32,643 nt of DNA from Lentimicrobiaceae bacterium (GTDB taxonomy: Bacteria; Bacteroidota; Bacteroidia; Bacteroidales; F082), in assembly GCA_015061365.1 (NCBI GenBank), contig SUWS01000032.1:1-32643 (forward strand), given 5' to 3'. Below are positions 17,195 to 24,948 of this stretch, one piece after another (within the stretch, counting starts at the first letter, position 1; each line of letters starts with the position of its first letter). A program made the translations under genes and the position numbers. The notes beneath the pieces are model-generated. The model did no database searches, had not been told where the DNA came from, and was given only the letters and a program-made list of their open reading frames with translations.

Positions 17195-17353
17195 ATGTTT
17201 CAAACGATAATCGCATATATAATAATAGGTGTGGCGTTGGGATATACGATTTATTCCATCGTAAGGATATTATCACGCAAGAACGTCCCTTCATGCGGAG
17301 GCTCTTGCGAGGGATGTAGTATCAAGAAATGTTCTAAGTCAGTTAAAATCTGA
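17195..17353 (+). CDS. FeoB-associated Cys-rich membrane protein
   Basis: 52 residues, start ATG four bases after the feoB stop. One N-terminal membrane helix (IIAYIIIGVALGYTIYSIV, about 5-23) is followed by a short cytosolic tail with four cysteines at 34, 38, 41 and 46 (CGGSCEGCSIKKC). Size, helix-plus-Cys layout and position match the FeoB-associated Cys-rich family (Pfam FeoB_associated). It is presumed to help FeoB function or handle Fe2+, but its mechanism is not established. The stop codon TGA (17351-17353) lies inside the first unit of an octamer array, so the repeat abuts or has overwritten the end of the gene. Confidence 0.9.
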   Translation: MFQTIIAYIIIGVALGYTIYSIVRILSRKNVPSCGGSCEGCSIKKCSKSVKI

Positions 17354-17381
17354 GAAACTGAAAATCTGAGAAACTGAGAAA
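17350..17381. repeat. Octamer array (CTGAGAAA/CTGAAAAT), four units
   Basis: CTGAGAAA, CTGAAAAT, CTGAGAAA, CTGAGAAA, exactly 32 bp. The first unit contains the stop codon of the preceding gene. The same word occurs at 23913-23944, and its reverse complement at 18715-18746, 21957-21980 and 25540-25571. Confidence 0.85.
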
Positions 17382-17405
17382 TTAAAGAATGCTAATGTTA
17401 AATTG

Positions 17406-17426
17406 TGAATTATGAATTATGAATTA
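17406..17426. repeat. Heptamer array (TGAATTA x3) spanning a start codon
   Basis: Three identical TGAATTA units. The ATG at 17412, which opens the permease frame, is created by the junction of units one and two, so residues MNYEL are encoded by repeat sequence. Confidence 0.8.
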
Positions 17427-18662
17427 AATAACGCTCTGTTGACATTCGTAAATATGTTAAGTCAGATGGCTCCATATCTGCTGTTAGGATTTCTGATGGC
17501 GGGAGTGTTACATGTTTTCGTGCCTAAGAATTTTTTTGAGAGGTATCTTTCCAAAGAGAATTTCAAGTCTGTTTTATTGGCGGGTCTTATAGGTATTCCG
17601 CTGCCTTTGTGTTCGTGTGGTGTCATTCCGACAGCCATCTCCTTGAGGAAAGACGGTGCTTCACGCGGTGCTACGGTAGCCTTTATGATTTCCACTCCGC
17701 AAATTGGCGTCGACTCTATTATCGCGACATATTCTATGATGGGGCTGCCTTTTGCCATAGTGCGTCCGTTAGTGGCTTTGCTGACTTCGATAGCAGGCGG
17801 TGCCGTGACGACATGGTTCTCGAAAGATGAGATTGTGGTTCGACAAAACTGCGCATGCGAGAATGAAGTCAAGCCAAGAAACAGCTTCGTCGAGTTGTTA
17901 AGATACAGCTTCATCGAATTGGTACAGAACATTGGCAAATGGTTAGTGATAGGTTTGATAATAGGAACATTGATAACCGTCTTGATACCGGATTCGTTTT
18001 TCGCCGACTTGAATCTGCCTTCTATAGTGACGATGTTGATAGTCTTGGCTGTCGCCGTCCCGATGTATGTATGTTCGACGGGCAGCATCCCTATTGCGGC
18101 GGCTTTAATCATGAAAGGGTTGTCGCCTGGTGCGGCATTAGTTCTGTTGATAGCCGGACCTGGAGTAAGCGTCGCCTCTTTGTTGGTAGTAGGCAAGTCG
18201 TTAGGCAGAAAACAACTGCTGTTTTATCTTGGGTCGATAATCATAGGTTCGATAATCGGCGGGTTGTTTGTCGATTATTTGCTTCCGAGAGAATGGTTTA
18301 CGATAATGTCGTTATGTGAAGCGGGCGGACATTGCGCCATCGAAGGAAGCGCGTTGACAGCCTCATGGATAGAGATAATATCAGGAATTATTTTAGTGTT
18401 ACTTTTAATAAATGCATTTATGTTAAAATTATTTAAGAAAGAAAAAGAAGTTGCCGATAATCAAGTGATATATCGTATCGACGGAATGTCGTGCAATCAT
18501 TGCAAGAACTCTGTTGAGAAAGCCATCAGAGGATTGGAAAACGTTGAGGATGTAGAAGTCGTCTTAGGAAAGAAAGAAGCCGTTGTCACAGGCAGACCAT
18601 CTGACGATGACGTAAAGAAAGCCGTCGAGGAATTAGGATTCGACTTCAAAGGAAGAAGATGA
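17412..18662 (+). CDS. Cu/Zn-type efflux permease with C-terminal HMA domain
   Basis: 416 residues. Two homologous membrane halves of the DUF318/ArsP-like permease family: the first has LCSCGVIP (Cys67, Cys69) and STPQIGVDS (94-102); the second has VYVCSTGSIPIAAAL (219-231) and IAGPGVSV. A cytosolic loop between them carries NCACE (146-150). A soluble heavy-metal-associated domain follows at about 352-416, with GMSCNHC (CxxC at 361-364). This combination matches the SO_0444 family of Cu/Zn efflux transporters. The HMA domain would bind or deliver a soft metal. It lies 58 bp after the FeoB partner and may share the feo transcript. The upstream start lies in a heptamer repeat; the paralogue at 24949 suggests the ancestral N-terminus was close to the FxNMLSQMAPYL segment. 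Confidence 0.85.
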   Translation: MNYELNNALLTFVNMLSQMAPYLLLGFLMAGVLHVFVPKNFFERYLSKENFKSVLLAGLIGIPLPLCSCGVIPTAISLRKDGASRGATVAFMISTPQIGVDSIIATYSMMGLPFAIVRPLVALLTSIAGGAVTTWFSKDEIVVRQNCACENEVKPRNSFVELLRYSFIELVQNIGKWLVIGLIIGTLITVLIPDSFFADLNLPSIVTMLIVLAVAVPMYVCSTGSIPIAAALIMKGLSPGAALVLLIAGPGVSVASLLVVGKSLGRKQLLFYLGSIIIGSIIGGLFVDYLLPREWFTIMSLCEAGGHCAIEGSALTASWIEIISGIILVLLLINAFMLKLFKKEKEVADNQVIYRIDGMSCNHCKNSVEKAIRGLENVEDVEVVLGKKEAVVTGRPSDDDVKKAVEELGFDFKGRR

Positions 18663-18666
18663 ACTT

Positions 18667-18746
18667 TTTTAGAATTCTAGAATTCTAGAATTTTAGAATT
18701 TTAGAACTTTAGAATTCTCAGGTTTTCAGATTTTCAGTTTTTCAGA
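18667..18746. repeat. Ten phase-locked octamers, two words joined
   Basis: Six TAGAA-type units (TTTTAGAA, TTCTAGAA twice, TTTTAGAA twice, CTTTAGAA) pass without phase shift into four CAG-type units (TTCTCAGG, TTTTCAGA, TTTTCAGT, TTTTCAGA). The 80-bp block begins 5 bp after the permease stop. The same two words appear in the same order at 21889-21980. Confidence 0.9.
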
Positions 18747-18820
18747 TTTAAAAAAAACTCATAGTCTTTATCTTACAAAAAAAATAATGACAATTAGTTC
18801 AAAAGATGAAATAATTTTGC

Positions 18821-18828
18821 TATCTTTG
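18821..18828 (+). promoter_or_regulatory. -7 element of the DUF177-rpmF operon
   Basis: TATCTTTG matches TAnnTTTG exactly and lies 21 nt before the start codon. TATCTTTGCA is also found before the DEAD-box helicase gene (22029). Confidence 0.65.
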
Positions 18829-18848
18829 CACCCCGATTTTGGAGTATA

Positions 18849-19376
18849 ATGAATACAATGCACGATTACATATTGCCTATAGCAGGATTATCAATAGGTT
18901 ATCATGATTTTGAGTACGATATCGATGATAAGTTCTTTGATAATTTTGAGTTTTCAGAGGTGAAAAAAGGCAACGTTAAAGTAAATTTGAACGTAGAAAA
19001 ACATGAAAGAGAGTTCGTTTTGACGTTTAGATTTGCGGGTAATGTGCTTATTCCGTGCGACAGATGCAACGACGAATATGAACAGTCTATCGAAAATGAG
19101 GTCGTCATATATCTGAAATATGGACATAGTTATGAGGAGGAATCGGATGACGTGATCGTCATTCCATCTGAAGAAGGTGAGTTCGATGTGTCTTCTTTGA
19201 TTTATGAATATATCATCTTGTCGCTGCCGATACATAGAGTTCATCAAGACGTGAGCGAGTGTAACCAGGAGGTTATCAAATATCTCGAAAACTCGGCTAA
19301 TAATATCGTTGAAGAAGATGAGGAGATAGATCCTCGCTGGAAATGTTTAGAAGAATTGAAAGAAAAAGATAATTAA
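18849..19376 (+). CDS. DUF177/YceD family protein
   Basis: 175 residues, acidic and soluble. Central motif LIPCDRCNDEY carries the family's CxxC (C70, C73), followed by YLKYG. The C-terminal part has EYIILSLPIH and ends with WKCLEELKEKD. DUF177 (YceD) proteins are nearly always encoded directly upstream of rpmF; they have been linked to 23S rRNA or large-subunit biogenesis, but the biochemical role is unsettled. Here rpmF follows after 23 bp. Two in-frame ATGs (residues 1 and 4) are possible starts; the first fits the promoter spacing. Confidence 0.92.
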   Translation: MNTMHDYILPIAGLSIGYHDFEYDIDDKFFDNFEFSEVKKGNVKVNLNVEKHEREFVLTFRFAGNVLIPCDRCNDEYEQSIENEVVIYLKYGHSYEEESDDVIVIPSEEGEFDVSSLIYEYIILSLPIHRVHQDVSECNQEVIKYLENSANNIVEEDEEIDPRWKCLEELKEKDN

Positions 19377-19399
19377 TTAACAACAAAAAATAGTGTAAA

Positions 19400-19585
19400 A
19401 TGGCACATCCTAAGAGAAGACAGTCTCATACAAGAGGCGCAAAGAGAAGAACACATTACAAAGCAGAAGCTCCAACATTGGCAGTATGCAAAGAAACAGG
19501 TACAATCCATGTTTATCACAGAGCTTACTACGTTGACGGTGACTTATACTACAAAGGTAAGTTAGTCATGGAAGGTGCTAAGTAA
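19400..19585 (+). CDS. rpmF: 50S ribosomal protein L32, zinc-free form
   Basis: 61 residues, beginning MAHPKRRQSHTRGAKRRTH, the invariant basic start of bacterial L32. The zinc ribbon found in some L32 proteins (two CxxC pairs) is absent: only one Cys (C30) remains in LAVCKETGTIHVYHRAYY. This Cys-poor form is common in Bacteroidota such as flavobacteria. Its usual downstream lipid-synthesis partners (plsX or fabH) are missing and recG follows instead. Confidence 0.97.
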   Translation: MAHPKRRQSHTRGAKRRTHYKAEAPTLAVCKETGTIHVYHRAYYVDGDLYYKGKLVMEGAK

Positions 19586-19596
19586 TAATTTAGCAA

Positions 19597-19659
19597 CTTC
19601 ATCAAACGAGTTTTTGTTTACAGAATAAATTTGTTTCGTCGAAGAAATCTTTGATGAAG
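19597..19659 (+). terminator. Hairpin and T-rich tail after rpmF
   Basis: CTTCATCAAA (19597-19606) and TTTGATGAAG (19650-19659) are a perfect 10-bp inverted repeat around a 43-nt loop that holds a smaller TTCG-T-CGAA stem. A T-rich tract follows (19664-19675). The position fits a factor-independent terminator for the DUF177-rpmF operon, although the loop is unusually large. Confidence 0.65.
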
Positions 19660-19709
19660 CAAATTTTTCTTTTTATATATCTTGAAGAAGAGTTATGTAA
19701 ATACAATTA

Positions 19710-19744
19710 TTAATTGTAAATTGTTAACTGTTAATTGTAAATTG
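19710..19744. repeat. Heptamer array (TTAATTG/TAAATTG/TTAACTG), five units
   Basis: TTAATTG, TAAATTG, TTAACTG, TTAATTG, TAAATTG, exactly 35 bp, lying upstream of a near-consensus -7 element TATCTTTA (19750-19757). It supplies TTG every 7 bp in the region where a -33 element would sit. Confidence 0.85.
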
Positions 19745-19783
19745 TTTCGTATCTTTACCAACCAAAATTTATTTCGATTGAGC

Positions 19784-21886
19784 ATGGTCAATATTCTTCA
19801 AACAAAAATAGAATTTCTGAAGGGAGTAGGTCCGAAACGCGCTGAGCTTCTTAATAAAGAACTCGGTATATTTACCTTTCAAGACCTTTTGGAGTATTTC
19901 CCTTTCCGCTATGTCGATCGAAGTAAAATCCATAAAGTAAACGAAATATACGATGACACAGTCTACTATCAGCTTGTCGGGACGGTGTCTAATGTGAAGA
20001 CTCACGGCGAACCTCGCATGACGCGTGTCAGCGCAACTTTCTCCGACGAGACAGGCTCGATAGAACTCGTATGGTTCAAAGGACTCAAATGGATTAAAGA
20101 CAAGTTCAAGTCTGGAAAGAAATATCTCCTCTTCGGCAAGGCTAACGTATTCAACAACAGATTCTCTTTCACACATCCTGATATAGAGGAATACGACCCT
20201 AACGATAGAGTGGTCGGCGAAAGTCTTCAAGGTGTATATAACACAACAGAAAAATTACGTAACGCCGGACTCGGTACGAAACAGATAGCTAAAATTATCA
20301 AGACCTTAGTGTTGCAATGTTGGGAGACGATACCAGAGAATCTTCCGGCGTCGTTGATTGCTCAGGACAGACTACTCTCGCGTAAAGCGGCATTCTATAA
20401 GATCCATCTTCCGCAGAACAGCAACGACATTCATCTTGCGACGACACGCCTAAAATATGAGGAACATTTTTTCTTCCAACTGAAACTGCTTCTTAACAAA
20501 AAGGAAAGGACACTCAACACCCGCAGCGTCGTCTTCAACACTGTCGGCGATTATTTCAATACGTTCTATAACGAACATCTTCCGTTCCCGCTTACCAATG
20601 CGCAGAAACGTGTCATCAAGGAGATTCGCAGCGACCTCAAGACAGGTTTCCAGATGAATCGTCTTCTGCAGGGCGATGTCGGAAGTGGCAAGACTATCGT
20701 CGCTCTTATGGTGATGTTGCTCGCCCTTGACAACGGATTCCAGGCAGCCCTGATGGCTCCGACGGAGATACTAGCAAACCAACATTACGAGACTATTAAA
20801 AAAATGCTCGGCGACATGAAAGTCACGGTGGCTCTGCTCACTGGCTCCACGAAACAGAAAGAACGTAAGACGATACTGCCGGCACTCGAAAGCGGCGATA
20901 TCAATATCGTTATCGGCACTCACGCTCTCATAGAAGAAACGGTAAAATTCAAACAGTTAGGACTTTGTATCGTCGACGAGCAACACAGATTCGGTGTGGC
21001 ACAGCGCGCCCGTTTCTGGGAAAAGACACAATATCCGCCTCATACCTTAGTGATGACGGCGACGCCTATCCCCCGAACACTCGCCATGACACAATACGGC
21101 GACTTAGATGTTTCAAAAATCGATGAACTTCCACCTGGACGAAAACCGATTCAAACAATCCATCTCTATCATGAACAACGACTGCGACTTCTTTCTTTCA
21201 TGAAAAAAGAAATAGCAGAAGGTCATCAGATTTACGTCGTCTATCCTCTGATTAAAGAATCTGAAAAGATGGACCTGATAAATCTTCAGGAAGGATATGA
21301 GTCGTTGCTGCGCGATTTCCCGGAACCGGATTATAGAATATGCGTCGTCCACGGACAGATGAGCGCGGAAGATAAAGATTTCGAGATGCAACGTTTCGTG
21401 AAGAATCAAGCACATATCATGGTGGCGACAACGGTGATAGAAGTCGGCGTCAATGTGCCTAACGCTTCCGTGATGATTATTGAAAACGCCAACAGATTCG
21501 GTCTGTCGCAGCTGCACCAACTCAGAGGCCGCGTAGGTCGTGGAGCAGAACAATCGTATTGTATCTTGATGACAGACCACAAGATAACAGGCGAAGGCAA
21601 AAAAAGAATGGAGACGATGGCGCGTACCAACGACGGATTCGAGATCGCTGAAGCGGATCTGCAACTGAGAGGACCTGGCGAGACTCAAGGTACACGACAA
21701 TCAGGAATGTTAGAGATGAAGATAGGCGACTTCGTGAAAGACGAATCGATAATACGTCACACTAAAAGAATGGTAAATCTTCTTTTAGATAACGACCCGA
21801 CATTGTCGAAACCAGAACATCAGGCCACGAAAGATTATTTCAACAAAAACCTCGCAGCAGGCTTCGATTGGGGAAGGATAGGGTGA
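19784..21886 (+). CDS. recG: ATP-dependent DNA helicase RecG
   Basis: 700 residues, the normal RecG length. N-terminal wedge/OB region (FLKGVGPKRAELLNKELGI, FPFRYVDRSKI, then an OB fold to about 170). Helicase core: Walker A GDVGSGKT near 296, Walker B-type DEQH near 396, motif III TATPIPRT near 424, and the C-terminal helicase half with the RGRVGRG motif and the LRGPGE...GTRQSG region. It remodels stalled replication forks and branched DNA. I chose ATG 19784 because the longer frame from 19682 would translate the heptamer array and cross a likely promoter (TATCTTTA at 19750-19757). Confidence 0.95.
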   Translation: MVNILQTKIEFLKGVGPKRAELLNKELGIFTFQDLLEYFPFRYVDRSKIHKVNEIYDDTVYYQLVGTVSNVKTHGEPRMTRVSATFSDETGSIELVWFKGLKWIKDKFKSGKKYLLFGKANVFNNRFSFTHPDIEEYDPNDRVVGESLQGVYNTTEKLRNAGLGTKQIAKIIKTLVLQCWETIPENLPASLIAQDRLLSRKAAFYKIHLPQNSNDIHLATTRLKYEEHFFFQLKLLLNKKERTLNTRSVVFNTVGDYFNTFYNEHLPFPLTNAQKRVIKEIRSDLKTGFQMNRLLQGDVGSGKTIVALMVMLLALDNGFQAALMAPTEILANQHYETIKKMLGDMKVTVALLTGSTKQKERKTILPALESGDINIVIGTHALIEETVKFKQLGLCIVDEQHRFGVAQRARFWEKTQYPPHTLVMTATPIPRTLAMTQYGDLDVSKIDELPPGRKPIQTIHLYHEQRLRLLSFMKKEIAEGHQIYVVYPLIKESEKMDLINLQEGYESLLRDFPEPDYRICVVHGQMSAEDKDFEMQRFVKNQAHIMVATTVIEVGVNVPNASVMIIENANRFGLSQLHQLRGRVGRGAEQSYCILMTDHKITGEGKKRMETMARTNDGFEIAEADLQLRGPGETQGTRQSGMLEMKIGDFVKDESIIRHTKRMVNLLLDNDPTLSKPEHQATKDYFNKNLAAGFDWGRIG

Positions 21887-21888
21887 GG

Positions 21889-22021
21889 TTTTAGAATTTT
21901 AGAATTTTAGAACTTTAGAATTTTAGAATTTTAGAAATTTTTTAGTTTTTTTTCAGTTTTTCAGATTTTCAGTTTCTCAGATTTAAAAAAATCTGTTGAC
22001 TGTTGATTGTTGACTGTTGTC
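21889..22021. repeat. Stack of octamer, octamer and heptamer arrays
   Basis: Three words in series: six TTTTAGAA/CTTTAGAA octamers (21889-21936); a T-rich gap; CAG-type octamers with CAG ending at 21956, 21964, 21972 and 21980; then exactly four heptamers TGTTGAC, TGTTGAT, TGTTGAC, TGTTGTC (21994-22021). The block begins 2 bp after the recG stop and ends 7 bp before the next promoter. Confidence 0.9.
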
Positions 22022-22028
22022 TTTTTAT

Positions 22029-22036
22029 TATCTTTG
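22029..22036 (+). promoter_or_regulatory. -7 element of the DEAD-box helicase gene
   Basis: TATCTTTG fits the consensus. The heptamer array just upstream provides TTG triplets at 22003, 22010 and 22017, around where the -33 element is expected, so the repeat may contribute to the promoter. The 5' leader would be about 30 nt. Confidence 0.65.
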
Positions 22037-22073
22037 CAAATTATTCATTTAATTATTTAATCGACTGATATTT

Positions 22074-23909
22074 ATGTCACAATTTCAAGATTATGGTTTG
22101 AACCCGGCTATACTGAGGGCTATTGATGAGCTGGGTTTTAAAGAACCTATGCCAATTCAACAGGAGACTTTACCTGTGCTCCTCTCACAAAAGACAGACT
22201 TAGTTGGTCTCGCCCAGACAGGTACCGGAAAGACAGCCGCCTTCGGACTCCCGCTTCTTCAGAACATCGACGCCTCGCAACGTTGTGTGCAGGCTCTGAT
22301 ACTTTGTCCGACTCGCGAGCTCTGTGTTCAGATTTCAAAAGACTTGAAAAACTATTCAAAATATATCCCTGAGATATTAGTCGTGCCTGTTTATGGCGGA
22401 GCAAGTATCGAGGTGCAGTTTAAAGAACTTGCTAAGAAACCTCAGATTATTGTCGCGACTCCAGGTCGTCTCGAAGATATGATACGTCGTAACAAGATAG
22501 ACTTCTCTAACGTAAGAACTATCGTCCTCGACGAAGCCGACGAGATGCTTGATATGGGATTCCAGGAAGATGTCGATGCGATATTAGAATATATGCCTGA
22601 AGAGAAAAACATTCATCTCTTCTCAGCGACCATGCCGGTGGAAGTGGAGAAAATACTCAACCATTATATGACTGACCCAGTGAGAATTTCTATCGGTCAG
22701 AAAAATTCGGGAACGGCTAACGTGCGTCACATACATTATTTAATCAGAGCCAACGACCGTTACCTTGCATTGAAACGTTTCATCGACTACACTCCTTCGA
22801 TTTACGGTATCGTATTTTGTAGAACGAAACTCGAGACTCAGGAAGTCGCAGATAATCTCATTCACGATGGTTATAACGCCGCATCACTTCACGGCGACCT
22901 CTCGCAAGCTCAACGCGACCTGGTGATGAATCACTTCCGTCAACGTTATCTGCAAATTCTCGTTGCTACTGACGTGGCAGCTCGCGGTATCGACGTCAGC
23001 GACCTTACACATATTATTAATTACAATCTTCCTGACGAGACTGCCGTCTATATCCACAGAAGCGGTCGTACAGGTCGAGCCGATAAGACAGGCGTTTGTC
23101 TCAGCTTGATACACTCTCGCGAGAAACATAAGATCAAAGCTATCGAGAAACAACTTGGTCAGACTATCGAAAGAGCGATGGTTCCATCGGCGAAACAAGT
23201 GTGTGAGAAGCAGCTCTTCAATCATATCGACCGTCTTGAAAAAGTCGATATCATGCGTGCCGACATCGAAGATTATCTTCCTATAGCTTTCAGAAAACTC
23301 AACTGGCTCAGTCGCGAAGACTTGATAGCGAGAGTCGTGGCACTTAACTTCAACCGTTTCTTAGATTATTATAAAGATGCCAAAGACTTGAACTTCGACG
23401 ATACTAAGCCAGAGAAGAAAGAGAAAAAAGCTAAAGGCGAGAAGAAAGAATACGACGACAGCGGATTACAAAGGTTGTTCTTCAGTAAGGGTAAGAAAGA
23501 CAGAATCAAACCTAACAGCATCATCGGTAAGATTAACGACGTTACAGGAACTAAGGACATTCGTATTGGCAGAATCGACATGATGGAGAACTTCTCTTTT
23601 ATAGATGTCGATGAGACACAGGCACAATTCATCGTCGATTGTTTCGCTGACGAAAGAAGAAATAAGGAAGGAATCCGCGTTGAGATAACGACCACCGACC
23701 CTAAGCCAAAGAAGAGAAAAGAGAAGAAACAATTCGACGACGACCGACCGGAACGTAAGAACCGCGACAAGTTCGGCGACAGAAGCTACAAACCTGAAGG
23801 TAAGAAGGAAAGGAAGAAAGAAGGTCGTAAAGATTCAAGGAAAGATTCTAAGAAAGACCGCAGAGACAGGAAAGATTCAGGACGTAGAGGAAAGGGAAGA
23901 AGCAGGTAA
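22074..23909 (+). CDS. deaD: DEAD-box RNA helicase with C-terminal RNA-binding domain
   Basis: 611 residues. Q motif (GFKEPMPIQQ, 21-30), Walker A AQTGTGKT (47-54), PTREL (79-83), TPGRL (129-133), DEAD (153-156), SAT (184-186) and HRSGRTGR near 328-335 give a complete DEAD-box core. After a charged linker, LQRLFFSKGKKDRI to about 540 is a DbpA/CsdA-type RNA-binding domain. The last 60 or so residues are a very basic, repetitive K/R/D-rich tail (GRKDSRKDSKKDRRDRKD), likely disordered and RNA-binding. This layout matches CsdA/DeaD, which acts in ribosome assembly and mRNA turnover, often in the cold. It stands alone with its own promoter. Confidence 0.92.
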   Translation: MSQFQDYGLNPAILRAIDELGFKEPMPIQQETLPVLLSQKTDLVGLAQTGTGKTAAFGLPLLQNIDASQRCVQALILCPTRELCVQISKDLKNYSKYIPEILVVPVYGGASIEVQFKELAKKPQIIVATPGRLEDMIRRNKIDFSNVRTIVLDEADEMLDMGFQEDVDAILEYMPEEKNIHLFSATMPVEVEKILNHYMTDPVRISIGQKNSGTANVRHIHYLIRANDRYLALKRFIDYTPSIYGIVFCRTKLETQEVADNLIHDGYNAASLHGDLSQAQRDLVMNHFRQRYLQILVATDVAARGIDVSDLTHIINYNLPDETAVYIHRSGRTGRADKTGVCLSLIHSREKHKIKAIEKQLGQTIERAMVPSAKQVCEKQLFNHIDRLEKVDIMRADIEDYLPIAFRKLNWLSREDLIARVVALNFNRFLDYYKDAKDLNFDDTKPEKKEKKAKGEKKEYDDSGLQRLFFSKGKKDRIKPNSIIGKINDVTGTKDIRIGRIDMMENFSFIDVDETQAQFIVDCFADERRNKEGIRVEITTTDPKPKKRKEKKQFDDDRPERKNRDKFGDRSYKPEGKKERKKEGRKDSRKDSKKDRRDRKDSGRRGKGRSR

Positions 23910-23912
23910 AAT

Positions 23913-23944
23913 TTGAGAATCTGAAAATCTGAAAATCTGAGAAT
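23913..23944. repeat. Octamer array (CTGAAAAT/CTGAGAAT), four units
   Basis: TTGAGAAT, CTGAAAAT, CTGAAAAT, CTGAGAAT, exactly 32 bp, starting 3 bp after the helicase stop codon. Confidence 0.85.
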
Positions 23945-24091
23945 CTGTTTGACGTTGAGATGTATTCCTCAGATTTCCAGTATCGTTTTCACATATAAGA
24001 TACATAATACTTAATATTGTAAAAAACTATGTTATGAAAACAATAAAAGATTTCTAACATCGTTTTTTATGAACAAAGAAAAATAATACAA

Positions 24092-24817
24092 ATGAATCTG
24101 TTGTTGCAAAAAAACAAGAATTTTTTCCTCTATTTAGGATACGGTGTTGCAGTGTTATGTCTTGTGCGGTTGCTCGCAATGATGATAACTGCAAATGTAT
24201 GTGAGTCGATACCAGAGTCGTATAAACTGGAGTATATGACGCATGTATTGAAAGGAATACCATTTTATATAATGGAGTCATTAGTTTTTTTATGTCCTTC
24301 ATGGTTGATTTTTAAAAAGATTAAATCTATATCTAATCAATCATTGTTCTGGATAATAGCAGGTTTACATGTGTTATTTATCTCTTTAATAAACGGATTT
24401 AGAATATACAATATAGGAGAGTTATTGATTCGGATATTTCAGGTTGCTGAGATTTTGCTGTGTATAACACAGTTTGTTATATTTGTATTAATTCCATTTG
24501 GAAAATACAGGAAAGCAGGATCTGTTTTTAATCAAAGATTAAAGACATACTTACATATTTTTGGGGATTGTATAGTCTATGCGATATGTCTTGTGGTATT
24601 CTATTTTTCCGCAGTTTTAATAATATTTGCTTTATGTGATGGATTATACTTAAATTTTGATGAATATGGTGATATATATAGTGATTTAGGTCCTGCAGGA
24701 GCGTGGCTTTTCTTTTATATTGTAATTCCAATAGTATTTATTCTTAGTACTTTCGTCATGAATATGATTAAAAAAACAATTGATGATGAAATGAAAGAAC
24801 AAATGATAAATAATTGA
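24092..24817 (+). CDS. Unidentified six-helix membrane protein
   Basis: 241 residues. About six hydrophobic helices: near 11-32, 51-69, 78-97, 106-131, 147-175 and 193-220. A polar loop between helices 5 and 6 is acidic and tyrosine-rich (NFDEYGDIYSDLG), and the C-terminus is short and charged. I see no catalytic or transport signature and do not recognise the family; resemblance to small DUF2975-type membrane proteins is only in layout. Codon use is more AT-rich than in the flanking helicase gene. The stop codon (24815-24817) lies in a TTGAAAA heptamer pair (24814-24827). No clear -7 element precedes it. A real gene is likely because of consistent membrane topology across the whole frame. 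Confidence 0.7.
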   Translation: MNLLLQKNKNFFLYLGYGVAVLCLVRLLAMMITANVCESIPESYKLEYMTHVLKGIPFYIMESLVFLCPSWLIFKKIKSISNQSLFWIIAGLHVLFISLINGFRIYNIGELLIRIFQVAEILLCITQFVIFVLIPFGKYRKAGSVFNQRLKTYLHIFGDCIVYAICLVVFYFSAVLIIFALCDGLYLNFDEYGDIYSDLGPAGAWLFFYIVIPIVFILSTFVMNMIKKTIDDEMKEQMINN

Positions 24818-24867
24818 AAATTGAAAATAAATGACCAAAGACTAAAGTTTTTTTGAATTGGAAATTG

Positions 24868-24875
24868 TATATTTG
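24868..24875 (+). promoter_or_regulatory. Likely -7 element of the mini-permease gene
   Basis: TATATTTG matches TAnnTTTG, 73 nt before the start codon. The predicted leader would contain the four-heptamer array and the inverted repeat next to the start codon. Confidence 0.5.
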
Positions 24876-24891
24876 CCATAAACAAAATGAC

Positions 24892-24919
24892 TGTTGTCCG
24901 TTGTTTGTTGACTATTGAC
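24892..24919. repeat. Heptamer array (TGTTGTC word), four units
   Basis: TGTTGTC, CGTTGTT, TGTTGAC, TATTGAC, exactly 28 bp. It is the same word family as 21994-22021 and, on the other strand, the array inside the aldehyde dehydrogenase gene (28170-28197). Here it would lie in the transcribed leader. Confidence 0.85.
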
Positions 24920-24946
24920 CTATAAATAACTTATAACTATTTATAG
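24920..24946 (+). promoter_or_regulatory. Perfect inverted repeat abutting the mini-permease start
   Basis: CTATAAATA (24920-24928) and TATTTATAG (24938-24946) are perfect 9-bp arms around ACTTATAAC, ending 2 nt before the ATG at 24949. It starts directly after the heptamer array. It could be an RNA hairpin limiting ribosome access or a protein-binding site. The full-length paralogue has no counterpart. Confidence 0.5.
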
Positions 24947-24948
24947 TT

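Noticed and set aside
17462-18196. 244-codon minus-strand frame
   Set aside because: It lies wholly within the permease gene on the opposite strand; the permease frame has clear family motifs.
19682-19783. Longer RecG N-terminus
   Set aside because: It would translate the TTAATTG heptamers and a near-consensus -7 element; RecG homologues begin near the VNILQTKIEFLKGVGP segment.
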